Assembly (NCBI GenBank): GCA_003665825.1
Contig: QPFY01000015.1
Coordinates: 310,001 to 374,000, forward strand
From: Microbotryum silenes-acaulis
Taxonomy: Eukaryota; Basidiomycota; Microbotryomycetes; Microbotryales; Microbotryaceae
Direction: 5' to 3'
DNA length: 64,000 bases
The notes under the pieces were generated by a model. The model was not told where the DNA came from and ran no database searches. It worked only from the letters and a program-made list of their open reading frames with translations. Shown here in pieces: positions 34,085-45,700 of the stretch. Every line of letters starts with the position of its first letter. The first letter of the stretch is position 1. The translations under genes and the position numbers were made by a program.

Positions 34085-36292
34085 TTACTTGTGTAGACCC
34101 GGTAGCGTAGGAGATTGAAACTCACGAGCAGCCTTTTGCGCACTCTTTGCCGCCGCGTCTACGAGGAGCCAGATTATGAGAGGGTTTGTCAGATGCCGTT
34201 TCCTCCCCTTAGGTGGACCATGACGACAAGCTCACAGACTAGTCCAGCAACGAAACCCAAAATAATTCCCACCACATTCGCGACCGTCGCTGCATCTACG
34301 AGTGCCCACGAAAACTCAGATGTCAGTTCCCCTCCCTCTCTTTCACTCCACCCCCAAAGGACCTACCCCCAAAGAACAAGATCCCACTCGCCGCGACGGG
34401 CAGCTTGTTCAATGCGCCAACCATGGAGAACGTCGTCGAACTTGTTGTCCGGATGACCCAGGCCGTGCAGAAGGAGATCCCTACGGCCGCGGCTCCGGAG
34501 AAGGCCATGAGGGAGAGGAGGGCGAAGCGGTTCTCTTCGGGGCTGTGCAAGAAAATCGGCAACACACTCGGGTGAGTCTGAAGATGCTTTGGTTACGAGA
34601 ATCCATGGGCTGCCAAAGGGACGCACAAGTTGGCTGCGAGCGATTCGCTGGACCAATCCTCGACGAGGAGAGAGAAGAAGGCGAGCACGGGGATCGACAA
34701 CAAGTTGTTGTACCGCAACGTGTCCCAATCACTGCACGAACAAGATCATACCCAATAAATAAAGATTACTCTCCGCTCGGACCGCGACGACCAAGTACGG
34801 ACCTGAAATTGGTGATCTTGATCCGCTTCCTCATCGCGAGCACGAACCCAGCAGACACGAAGCAGTTCGCAAACATCCACAAGTAGCCTGCCGACGAAGC
34901 TCCTCCCGCTTTTGTGACGATCGGTGTACCGGAAAGGAAGTTGGCGATGTCGGATGAAGCCGCGACGAGGGACGAGACGACCTTTTTTGAGAGACGGGTG
35001 CGAGAGTGAGCTTTCGGAAGAAATAATTCGGAAACGTTGGGAGACACGTACCATCAGTGCGAACGAAATGAGCGTTAACCCTGTGACGTGTCCTCCAAAC
35101 CACAAAACCTCTCCATATGCGATGATGACTCTGTCAAGTTTGACATGTTCGGACTGTGAGCACGTACGACAGGCGTGAGCTATCGATCGGGCGGGAAACA
35201 GCTCACATTGTCAGGTTTTTGAAGATGGTGTAGATTGGGATAGTGAGGAATTGCTGGTTGAAAAAAAAAAAAAAAACCCGACATCATAAAACAAGATTAG
35301 CCTTGTGAAGTGTGAAGAACGGAAATCGAGATTTTGGGGGCAGACTAACGAGACTTTTGGATCCGGTGTAGATGACGCAGACGAGGAGGAACGAGATGGG
35401 GAACCATTTCCGTGCATCATTTGTATCCCAGTCACGGTATGAAATTACCTGTGGCGCGTACGGGACGGGGCCTCGTTGAGATCAGACTGTGGTCGCTCCG
35501 AGTGGCTAGCCGAGAGAGCTTCTTACGTCGAAATGCTTGCACGCTGCTACGCAACCGACACAAACCGTACTCTTTAGAAAGGAAATATTTCAGTCAGTTG
35601 TATGGATACGGATGGGAGAAATGTCGAGGACCTACCTGTATGGCGAGCAGGAGAAAGTTCATGTTGAAGTGGCTGCCCGAAACGACATACTCTGTGATCG
35701 ATGAGCGTGTTCCAGTCAGTCAATGGCTGGTCCCGGGGTACGTGGCCTGTAGCCGGTCCGGAAAGAAGCACGTACTGTTGACGACCTGGTGAGATGTGAG
35801 GAGGGTACCGCGACATGAGTCAGTTCACCGCATCAGCATCTTTCGCAGCTAGGCTAGCCCGCCTCATGAGGACGCCGATCCGAGGTCTGAGGGAACTCCG
35901 ACGATGCGGCTGGCTGGCTGGATGGTTTGCCTGTCCCGTCCCAGCGTCGGCCGGTCCGCGACTGACCGTCATGAGGATGCTCGCCACGCAGTCTGTGCCA
36001 CAAGTAGAGCGCACATCAGCTCGGATAGCCCTTCCCCTACTCTGTCTCCCCTCTGCCCCAGCTCACAAGAAAACACGGGCAGTGCCGAGTGGTTCAGGAT
36101 CCGATCCGTCGCCGAGCGGTGCGGCAGTTCTGAGCTCCGCCGGCTCGGAGGCGGCGGCGGCGCGGCGGTGTGTCTGGAGGCCCGATCTAGCAGCGGAAGC
36201 GACGACTCGAGGTCGTGCTGGGGCTTGGTGTCGGTCCCGATCTCGCCGTCGTCGTTCATCGCGAGCGTGTAGTCGGCTTTGCTTTCCGACAT
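34085..36292 (-). CDS. VRG4: VRG4-type Golgi GDP-mannose transporter
   Basis: Predicted 401-aa multi-pass nucleotide-sugar transporter from 13 exons: 36067-36292, 35967-35992, 35776-35785, 35636-35691, 35527-35571, 35350-35448, 35207-35253, 35052-35130, 34803-34981, 34627-34731, 34367-34566, 34236-34295 and 34085-34158. Conserved stretches are [98 protein letters not shown] and the GALNKLPVA motif that contacts GDP-mannose in yeast Vrg4. It supplies GDP-mannose for protein and lipid mannosylation in the Golgi. Exon 3 is just 10 nt and exon 2 just 26 nt; all phases agree. One intron has a 16-nt poly-T tract before its acceptor. Confidence 0.94.
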
Positions 36293-37263
36293 GACTGGAG
36301 CTGTGCGTGGGTAGGTGGGATGCTGCGCCGAGTGCGAAGGATGGAGCAGAGACGAGTGTGGTAGTGGAACGAAGCCGATTCGGGGTCGAGCTACTCACTG
36401 CCTGCTAGCCTGCTGCCTACCGCGAAAGCGAGCCGACCACTCCGACGGACCCTAATACGTGGCGTTTCCCGACTGCTCCAGCCCCTCCGGCCAGGTGCTC
36501 GGTGCTCTCTGCCACTTTTCCCAGCCATGATCTCGCGCCGGCCGCGGGCGCGCAATGAAGACCGTCCCGATTCGGCATTAAATTGATGGTCATCGAATCT
36601 CCAAAGCCAAAACTCAGGCCTATTTCAACTCGCGGTAGTACGAGGTAAGAACCTGGTGACGTTGCTGAGACAATTTCACATGAGATTTTTCGTGCGCCAG
36701 CCTGTGCCGCGAATCTCGGACAAGGACAACGACTCGTACGCTGAGACACCCGTCGCCCGCTGATCGTCGCATAGCACCACCGACGATCAGCGGGCGACGG
36801 GTGTCTCAGCGTGTGCAAACTGTGACACACGAGCCCCGCCGGCGATCAACGAAACGTGAGACGGACGCAGAGACGCTACCAGAATAACTCAATGCTTGGC
36901 CCATGCGGTCTCCTGTTGGCACCCCTCTGTTTTCGAAGAACCGGCCGTCGCTGTGCCCAAGACCCGACTGCCGACTGCCGACTGCCGACCGGCGGCGGCG
37001 AAGTCGAGTGACGCGCGCGCGCTTGTGCATTTGTGCACCATCTCCTGTTTAAGGCGGCCCCCCTCTGGCCTTGTCCTTTGACGAACGCACCGCTCAGAAA
37101 CACCATCACCACTATTTAGGTAGACGCTGGATTCGGTCAGTTCGTCCATGACTGCTTCACTCTTGTCCTATCTCATCTGATACCTGTTTGTTGCCACCAC
37201 AGTCTTTGACCTGCACATTCAAACGCCACTCACTCTTCTTCGCAAGCGCGACACGCCGACACG
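36293..37263. promoter_or_regulatory. Divergent intergenic region, VRG4 / GH18-like gene
   Basis: About 970 bp between two outward-facing starts. It contains the perfect 32-bp hairpin at 36738-36812 and a short CCGACTG tandem at about 36964-36987. A CTATTTAG motif near 37112-37119, some 150 bp before the GH18-like start, is the nearest thing to a TATA box. Confidence 0.45.
36738..36812. repeat. Perfect 32-bp inverted repeat with 11-nt loop
   Basis: Bases 36738-36769 are the exact reverse complement of 36781-36812 and are separated by 11 nt (CATAGCACCAC). The arms begin ACGCTGAGACACCCGTCGCC. Such a long perfect GC-rich stem is far beyond chance in 75 bp. It is too long for an ordinary terminator and has no coding frame. 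Confidence 0.95.
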
Positions 37264-39323
37264 ATGATGACCCCCCTGTCCACGTTCATGGTCGCCGCCG
37301 CGACGCTGTCGGGCCTCTTGCAGGTCGCAGCAACACAAGCAGCAACAACGGCACCTATGCTCTCGTCATACTTCCCAGCGTGAGTACCACGACTTTGTTG
37401 CGTGTAGTACGGTACACTCTCTTCCGTGACGCTCGCAACAGCCTGGGCGTTTGTTTACCGAACTCGCAAGCTGACCGCGCCGGCGCTTTGCGGTGATTTT
37501 GTCTCAACTTCATCGGCGAGCAGTTACACCAAAGGAGCAACCGTCGCATGGAACCAGACCAAGCTCGCCATGTACTTTGTCGACATCACGACCAAGGATG
37601 GATTCGAGATTGGGCCGAATCAACCCCTCGATGGGATCAAGAAGTTCACGTCACAAGCTTATGCCAGTCAGTCCTACCTCCTGAGCCTCGGGTCGGACGG
37701 CGGCGATCAACGACTCGGCGGGGGCATTTTGTGGCGAAGGCTTCGAGCTGACTCAAAGATCGTTACCTTCCCCGTGCTTTCCTCCAACTCTCCGCCTCGA
37801 TTCTCATCACCTCACCGAACTAGACGGCGCCAAGCCCATGGTCACGCTTGGCAGTTGGAACGGTTCGCTCTACTTCTCCAAGCAACTCTCGACCTCCAAA
37901 GGTCGCACCAAGCTCGCCTCGCAACTGCAAAATTACCTCTACTACAACGAATTGAAAGGCCTCGATGTCTCCTGGCTTTACCCGGCTCAACAAGGTATCG
38001 GGTGCAACACCGTTAGTTCAAAGGATACCGATAACTTCCTTGAGTTTCTTTTGACGCTCAGGAAGTGGCTCGGGACGGGGTACCTCATTTCCATCGATGC
38101 TCCCCCTGGGGGGTTCCTCACTGGTAACGGGACGGAACACGTTCATGACTACTCGGAATGGGCGAAAGTGCTCGATCACATCAATATCATGACGTACGAC
38201 TACACGGGTCCTTGGTCGCCCAAGACGGGACCGCTCTCGCCGATGCACTCGTGCGCTTCCGGTGGAGGCGTCGCTGCGGCTGTCAAGTACTGGACCTCGT
38301 CGGGCTTCCCTGCCGACAAGATCTTCATGTAAGCCCTACAAATGACTCTCTCTCCTCGAGTTCCCGACACTGAATCGCGTTCTTCACATCTCGAACTGGA
38401 TGCCGAAATAGCTCAATTCCGTAAGTTCGACAATCGGACTTGTTCAGCAACTCCGCACCCCTAAATCTGATCTCATTTACCCAATTTCCCACAGCTCTTA
38501 CGCCATCTCCTTCACCCTCAAATCTTCCAAACTCGAAAAGACCTACATGACCGACGGCGACGGCGGCACCTTCAACTACTCTTCCCTCATGTACCAACCC
38601 TGGTCCTCGATCCCCAAAGGTGAGGCAGCCGACTCCAACAAACCGACCACAGACGGCTGCGGCGTTGTTACTGCCAACTACACGGGCCAATGGCATTACA
38701 CGAGTTTGATCAAGGAGGGTCTGCTTGCGCATGATGGTTCGAAGGGTTTGAAGGGTTATGCGAGGTACATGGATGGATGCTCGCAGACGCCGTTCTTGTT
38801 CAATCCTACCAGCAAGCAGTTTATCGCTTACGAGGATGCGGAGAGTGCTTCAATCAAGGCCGTATGTCCTGCGAAGTCGAGGATGGGATCTCATTGGTCA
38901 TGTGTTCTGACACTTCGCAGCTTGATCCTTTTTGACAGAGCTTCGCTCGTGACAACGGCCTCAAAGGAGTCACCGTTTTCACTTCAGAGGGCTTTGACGA
39001 CACTGGTGGGTTTCACCCAGCCGATCCGAAGATGCGTGCTGCCCACTGATACATCTCTCCTTTCGTCGACAGTATATGACGCCATCGTAGCGGACCTGAA
39101 CCGCCCGAAGAAGGAACCCGAGTCAGGCGCCGCCACCGGCAAGTCCGATACTCCCCAAGCTCAAGCCGGCGGTAAAGCCCCCAAATCATCGACGCCTCCT
39201 CCGAGCAAGCAACCCCAAGACATGCCCAAAAAAGCTTCCCACGGCGCCGGAATCCTGGGTAAAATAAACCTCCGAGCCCGCTCGTTTAGCTCAAGACACG
39301 GTGCAAAGAACTATCACCAGTAG
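37264..39323 (+). CDS. Secreted GH18 chitinase-like protein lacking catalytic residues
   Basis: Predicted ~485-aa protein from exons 37264-37379, 37524-37666 (or from 37521), 37824-38328, 38412-38420, 38495-38861, 38939-39005 and 39073-39323. A signal peptide (MTPLSTFMVAAATLSGLLQV) precedes a GH18-like barrel: GAKPMVTLGSWNGSLYF, GYLISIDAPPGG, HINIMTYDYTGPW, FISIPSYAISFTL, DNGLKGVTVFTSEGFDDT. Where active chitinases have DxxDxDxE ending DWEYP, this protein has GLDVSWLYP (about residues 133-140). The catalytic Glu is Leu and the preceding Asp is Ser, so hydrolysis is unlikely. It may bind glycans instead. The last ~75 residues are a Lys/Pro/Ser-rich basic tail. Exon 4 is a 9-nt microexon that completes the SIPSYA strand. 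Confidence 0.83.
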
Positions 39324-39776
39324 AAACGATGATCACGATCTCTCACGCTTCTTACGCCTGGACGCTTCACGTGGACTACTTCCTTTCTCCCTCATGCTAA
39401 CTTTAGCTTTCTTATTTTCCCGCGTTCGTCGCACCTCTCGCTTTATTTCGTTGTTCCGACCTCTTTGTTTCCTTCTTTTCCGCCGTCACTCCTTTAGTTC
39501 TTTTATCCCCTTCTGTGAGGCGGACGTGAGCTAGCTTCTCGTCGTTCTGCATTACAGTTCTGGCTTCTTTCTGTACTCACGGGACCGCTCTCGGTGTTCG
39601 GTTTGAGAACCTCGAGAGGCGAGAAATCTGGGCTGTTCTCTCGTAGAATGAGGAGAACATGATTCAATTACACCGAGGAGTGAATGTCTCTTAGACCCAG
39701 CCACACACCTGAAGTATAGCACAATATATCCAACTGTCCAGGAAACAGAAGCATAAGATCACTATTCATCGACACA
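39324..39776. other. Intergenic between convergent GH18-like and VPS13 genes
   Basis: About 450 bp, pyrimidine-rich on the left, carrying both 3' untranslated regions. No other feature is seen. Confidence 0.5.
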
Positions 39777-42700
39777 CTACTCCGCCAATCGACGCGCATT
39801 GCTGTATCAGAAAGTTGGAAGGTGAGTCAACGTTTGAAGTATGGGTGAAGCGTCCGTAGTGGACTTACTGTGCCGTGACGACTCGTTCGAGATGTCTGAA
39901 GAGCCATAGCCGGGCGGGCTGGTCGGCGATGGGGAGGAACGGTCCAGGCACGTTGCCTCTGAGCTTGAGGGCTGCAGAACACAGGCAGGAGAACGGTCAG
40001 ATCGGAGCATCAAAGAACCGGAAGAGGTACATGAGCTGGATGAAAAGACTTGCTGATTCCTGTTGCTTCGAGGGAAATGGTGACCAGGTCCGAGAACGGC
40101 ACATCCCAGCCGACCTTCAACTTGGCGACCTTGACCAATAGGATGCGCGTCGTCGTCACCACGACGGCCAATGTATCGTCCGAAGATGGGATGTCCAGAT
40201 GAGCGACGTAGGTCTCGTTGAAGTACCGGCCTGTTTCGACGTTCTTGACCCAGCTCTGGCCAAGCGCCTCTCGTTCTTGGTAAGGCTGTAAATTCGAGGC
40301 CACGTTTGGTCAGCTCTGACTCGCCGACGAAGGAGATGAGTGCTGCTTACCCTCAGGATACCATCACTGGCGGTAAATCGAGGAAGTCGAACGCGATCGA
40401 TGCTCGATTGATCAAACACTGTCGTTGTGTTTCGGATGCCCTCGGTGACGTTGTTCGCCAGATCGAACAACCCAACGGCAGGCTTGGTGACGAGACTGTG
40501 GAATGGGCAAAGCTAATCACAATCAGACGTGGTCATGCAGTCAGGAACTGGCTCTAGGCTCACCCGACAAATCCTTTGCCGACTCCCTTGAGGAACCCAG
40601 CGGCACCTTCAGCTTCTGCACCCTCGAGCGGTTTTGTGGCCAAGCCCTCGAATCCACTGGCTACACTGGTGATCAACGATGTCGCACCAGCCGTCACACC
40701 GTACAGGGCATGTTTTGGTTTGTTTCGGAACTGGCGCATACGTCGTTGGTTCTGGTACTCCTTGTCGAGCGTCGCGGCGGACAATCCTTTGCCGATACTA
40801 CCTGTCACCTTGGCCATACTGTCTGAGACACCGAACACTGTCTTCTTGGCCAGCGATCCAGCACCACGAGCGATTCCAATGCCCAGATCACGGTTACCGT
40901 TCATCATGACCGAATCGTAGGGCTGGATGAAGAAGTCTGCCACACCACTCGACACGTTCGTGAACAAGCCGACGGGGTTACTGTGGAAACGAGACACCGG
41001 CATCAGCCAAAATGAAAACTCAACTCCGCGCCGAAAGTAGAGGCTACTCACCCAAGGAAATCGGCGCTGCCAAGTACGCGATACAGTTGACCGAAGAACT
41101 CGTTGCTGTAGTGGAGCGTCAAGCGCTCCTGGAGAACCGGCAGCGACAGGCGTACGTTCTCAATGACCAGAGCGTGCAGTCGCACGGGGGCATCGTTGAC
41201 ATTGCCGAGCGCCATAGTCAATGCGTTGACGAAAAAGAAGAACGGGTTGCGAGTGTTGAGTCTGTAGAGTTAGAGGAGACAGTTGAGCTTCATACCAACG
41301 AGCGGCCGTCTCAACAGATGCTACTTACTTTTGGTCGACGTTCACTCGATCTGTTCGCATGAACGATAGATCGAGTTGGATCGGCTGGAGATGAAGCACT
41401 TCAAAGTAGACGTCGCCACCTCCCGACGAACCCTTGGGCTCGGGAATATCTGCCGGCTCCTCGGTCAATTTCGAAGGTATCTCGTCCTGGCCTGTCGCAC
41501 CGGAGAATTTGGCGAAGTCGAGTAAGGCGAACAAAAAGTCTTCGTCGACTTCGACGGTCATCTCCTGGAGTAATACCGAGGCGTACTTGAAGTACGTCAC
41601 ACCGTGTGACTCGTCCTTGAGAATGATAACGGAAGCCTGCAAACTCGGATGCACTTCGAGCTCCTTGCCATCCTTAGGGATGACCGACGGGTAGAGCAGA
41701 ATGGGGTACAGACCACCAAATAGCTGATTGTCGACCTGAATCCACTTGATTGACAAGTCATAGGCGACGTTGGTCGTCGAGTCCGAGTACTTGAAGGTGA
41801 GGCCTCGGAATGAGGCGTAGACGAGCTCCTGCATCTTCTTGTTGACCAGAGAAATACCGATACCTTCGAAGCTGATACCGAACGAGAAGGTCGTGACCAC
41901 GTCGATATCAACGGCCTCGAACGTCGTTTCACGATTGCTACTCGTCGTCGATTCGGCGCGAGAGAGCGAGGTCTCTCGCCGCTGCAGTTTGAACACGCTG
42001 TCCTCCTCGTCGTAGTTGGAGAAGGTGACGGATTGTGTCTGGCCCTCGGCGCGTACGTCGATCGAAAGCACGCCCGTGTTTTGCTCGTACGGGAACTTGA
42101 ATGGCAGTTGCGATCCAATCTCGAGCACGTTGATGATACGGTTCGTGCCGTTGACGCTGATCTGCAGTTGTTTGTGCGTTTCGGCCGGTAGGTCCCACGC
42201 GTAGGGCAACTTGCTTCTCGGGGAAAGCTTGTATTTCTTGCGGCGCGGTTGACCTTTTGCTGCGGCGTCCTCCGGGAGCTGCGAGGGCGTCAGATCGGGT
42301 TTCAGTCAGGAAGAATGAGAGCAATGTCGAGTCGGAAGCACTCACAGCTTGGCAGAGGGTGACCGGGTAGTCACTATCGTTGCGGAATAGGAATGGCCAG
42401 CCCTTCGTCTCGGGCTCAAGCTTGATGAAGATGCAAGGGCCTTCGAGCATCGCATCGACGCGAAGCAGCAATTCTTCCTCGTCTTGGTGTTGCACTCTGA
42501 CGTGATTCTGGCCAATATCGGAGATCATGAATGGCGCGGACCTGCGAGCGTATATTTACGGACGAAAATGAGCAGGGGACCCCCCGATGGTGACTCTCCG
42601 CAACCACTCACCACACAGCTGGGGAGCCAGATTGAGAAAGGACTAGCTGCGGCTTGTTGCCAGCCCGCATGAAGCCCAGCGGGTGCCGGTCGCCCGGTGC

Positions 42701-45700
42701 CAGCACTTTCTCGTTTGTGGAACCAAGCTCGCGAACACGGATGTCATGGTCCAGGCTACTCTTGACGATGAAACGGGGGTAGAGCGTCACCACCTTGGTC
42801 AACTTGTAATCGCCCAAGCCTTCGGTGACTTTGAGACCAATGTGGATCTCCTCGTTGCCCGAAGCAGAAGGCAGCACGACCTCGGTCTCCATGCCGATCG
42901 TCTCGAAACTGAGCGGCGCGGACCAGTTCGAGTCGTTGATTCGCAAGAGGACACGGTTGCGTCGATCGTCGGTCGGGAAGGAGAACATGAATGGCTCTGC
43001 ACCGTTTCGCTTTTGACCACCTTTAGAACGGCCCACAAATGAGTTAGCAAAAGTGCCGCAGTTACCAGAAGATACACACCCGAGCGCACCAGAGAAGATG
43101 CTCTGCCCTGCCACGTTCTTGGCTGAGGACATGAACGTCTTGGTCTTGAGCGCGAAATCGCATCCCGACTTGTTGATGAGGATGTAAGGCGAGTAAATCT
43201 GCACGCGGAATGCGCCGCCCGAGTCGAGATGCTTTTGGAAGTGGATGCGTAAGTTGAGGTTCAACTTCTCCTTGTCCGAGAGCACGAGATCGTGTTCCAC
43301 CGGTAGGTCCTCCGGGTTGTCGGTGTTGATAATGGCAAACTCGGAACGGTTGAAGACCGTGTCCTGGACGTCAATGCTTAGCAGCAACAGATGCGACAGC
43401 TCGGCGATGTGGATCGGAGAAATGCCACCTTCGCGCAGGTACGACGTCCAATTGTGCTCAATGTTCTTGTCAAACACTCGGTATTGGATGTCGTGCGGAA
43501 GCAAATTCTGTACTTCGACGGGCGCTCGCAAGCGCAGTGTAAGCTTAGGGTAGACGCGCACGAGCGGGTCCGACTTGTCGAGGATCGCATGAGCCTGGAA
43601 GCGGAATGCCGCCTCCTTGGCCGACTTGCACACAATCGCTCGAGTCGGGTTCTTGACCAGTGCCTGCCAGTGCAGAGGTTCGCCGGACCAAGCGTAGCCA
43701 AAGCCAGCATCAGGTCGGAAGCGGATCCGACTCGTATAGGCAGCAACGATAGGGACGGGGCAGTCTTCGCCGGGCAAGATCTTGTAGATCTGCGATGCCT
43801 TCTTGCCGAACTCGTCGACGATGACCATCTCGGCATTGACGAGCGATCGATTCTGCACGAGGAACGTCGAACGCAAGGTGACGACTTTGACGTTCTCGAC
43901 GAGCTTGACCTCACACATCAAGCGATGCGAGACCTTGTCGAGCTTGGGCTTCAGAACGTAGATGTGCTCGCCCTCGCGATCGACCGAGACGTTCTGCAAA
44001 GCTGTCCACGATGTGCCTTCGAACTGCAGCGTTAACGAGTTGCGACTACCGACGTGCAAATGCTCCCGCATAGCCCTCCAATCGTTGAAGCGCCAAGGCG
44101 CATCGTCGCCATCAGCGAGGCGGTGGGCGTCGCCTCCGTTGTTGCCCTCACTCCAGAGCGACAGGAGATAACCGGTTCGGTTCTTAATCAAAAACGGCGC
44201 CTGAGATCCCCGAGCGCGTGTCAAAAGCTTCTCGCCTTCTCGGCCAATAATGGCTTGCGTCGTCAGACCGAGCTCGATGAATGTTGACGTGATGTTGAGT
44301 TCAAGTCGCTCCTGCGACGATAGTGTGATCGACAGGAGGCCAGTCGTAACAGGCCTCGAGACGTTGACCGAGAACCTCCACGGGTCCACCAGAGGTTCCC
44401 AAGTCGACACGCGCAAGTTGAAGCACTGCACGCGAGGCTCGATCGTGACCTGCGCATCGAGATCCGACGACCAGTTGTGTACCTCGGCTGTGAACTCCTC
44501 AGCTCTGATGTCAAAGACGGGCAAGTCGTGAAGATCTCCAATGAGCACGAGCTGGAAGCCATCGAGCGTGACTTTGAGCGTTTCCTTGGTGATGAAGATT
44601 TGGGCTTGAAGAGGTGCGTTCGTCGACGCCATTGCCGACGCCGGCCCCGAAGCCCTTCGCTTGGTCCCTGCAATGGATTGACGCGTCGGGTCGGTACCAG
44701 AGCGCTGCCGAGCAGACACTGAGGCAAGGTCGGGTCGAGCGGACTCTTCCTCCGGCAGAGGTGGTATTCCTCGATTCGAGAGCTCACTAGCTCGACTGAT
44801 GATGGACTGGATGAGGATAATGTCTCGATACGACACTCGCAGGATGAGGGGCTGGATACCGACTTCAATGTTCGTGACTTGCTGTCCAGCGTCGCCTCGA
44901 CTGTCCATCATTAGGGTTACAGCGAAATCGTCGACCACCCGGATCTTCTCCTTAGGCCGGTCCATCTGAAAGATAGAGGCGCACGACGTCAGTCATCAGC
45001 GGCACGAGATCATGCATGAGAGCCCAGCACTCACCCGACATAGGAACATGCCGATACGCGCCACATTGAGCACCAACGTGCCTTGTTGCGAGATCAAGAT
45101 CTGATCGATCGACAGAACTACCGCTTCGGAATCGCTCTGATCGGGATGCGCGAGCAACTGAATAGTTGGCGAGACGATATTGACTCGGAACGCAAACGTT
45201 GAAGCAGACTGGGGCTGCTGGACTCCCACGGCCGACTTGTCATCGCTCAGGGTAACCCTGTCATCTTCGATATCCTTCGACGGCGCAGCATTCGGCGTCT
45301 TGGGGAAAGCGCTGGTGAAATAGTCGAGCAGGCCAAAGAGGGGATCGAGCGAGAAGACCATCTTGGGCGTATCAATGGCGATGTTCGCGTACGCGCTCTT
45401 GTCAACACCACCACTCTGAGAGTAGCTGATCATGAACTGATGACCATCGTGCTTGGTCGCAGGGATGGTTTCCCTGAACTTGGTCGACTGGGCAGGTCGA
45501 GTGTCGTGGAGCGTGAATGAGCGCACGACGACCTCGGCCTCCATCGACCCGTTCGAAAGCATCTTGTACTTGACCCCCGTCTCGTTGAGCGAGAAGCGAG
45601 CCAGACTGGCATCCTTGAGGGTGTCGACCGTCGTGGCTGCAATGGTGAACAATTCGAGATAAACCGTCTTGACAGCGAACGTAAGCTCCAGACTCGATTT

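Noticed and set aside
33900..34130. An additional 3' intron and longer C-terminus for VRG4
   Set aside because: A gtgagt donor exists after KAA, but the following residues (PEGGPCFVLSHRNG...) resemble no transporter tail. The direct reading ends naturally in a short hydrophilic tail at 34085.
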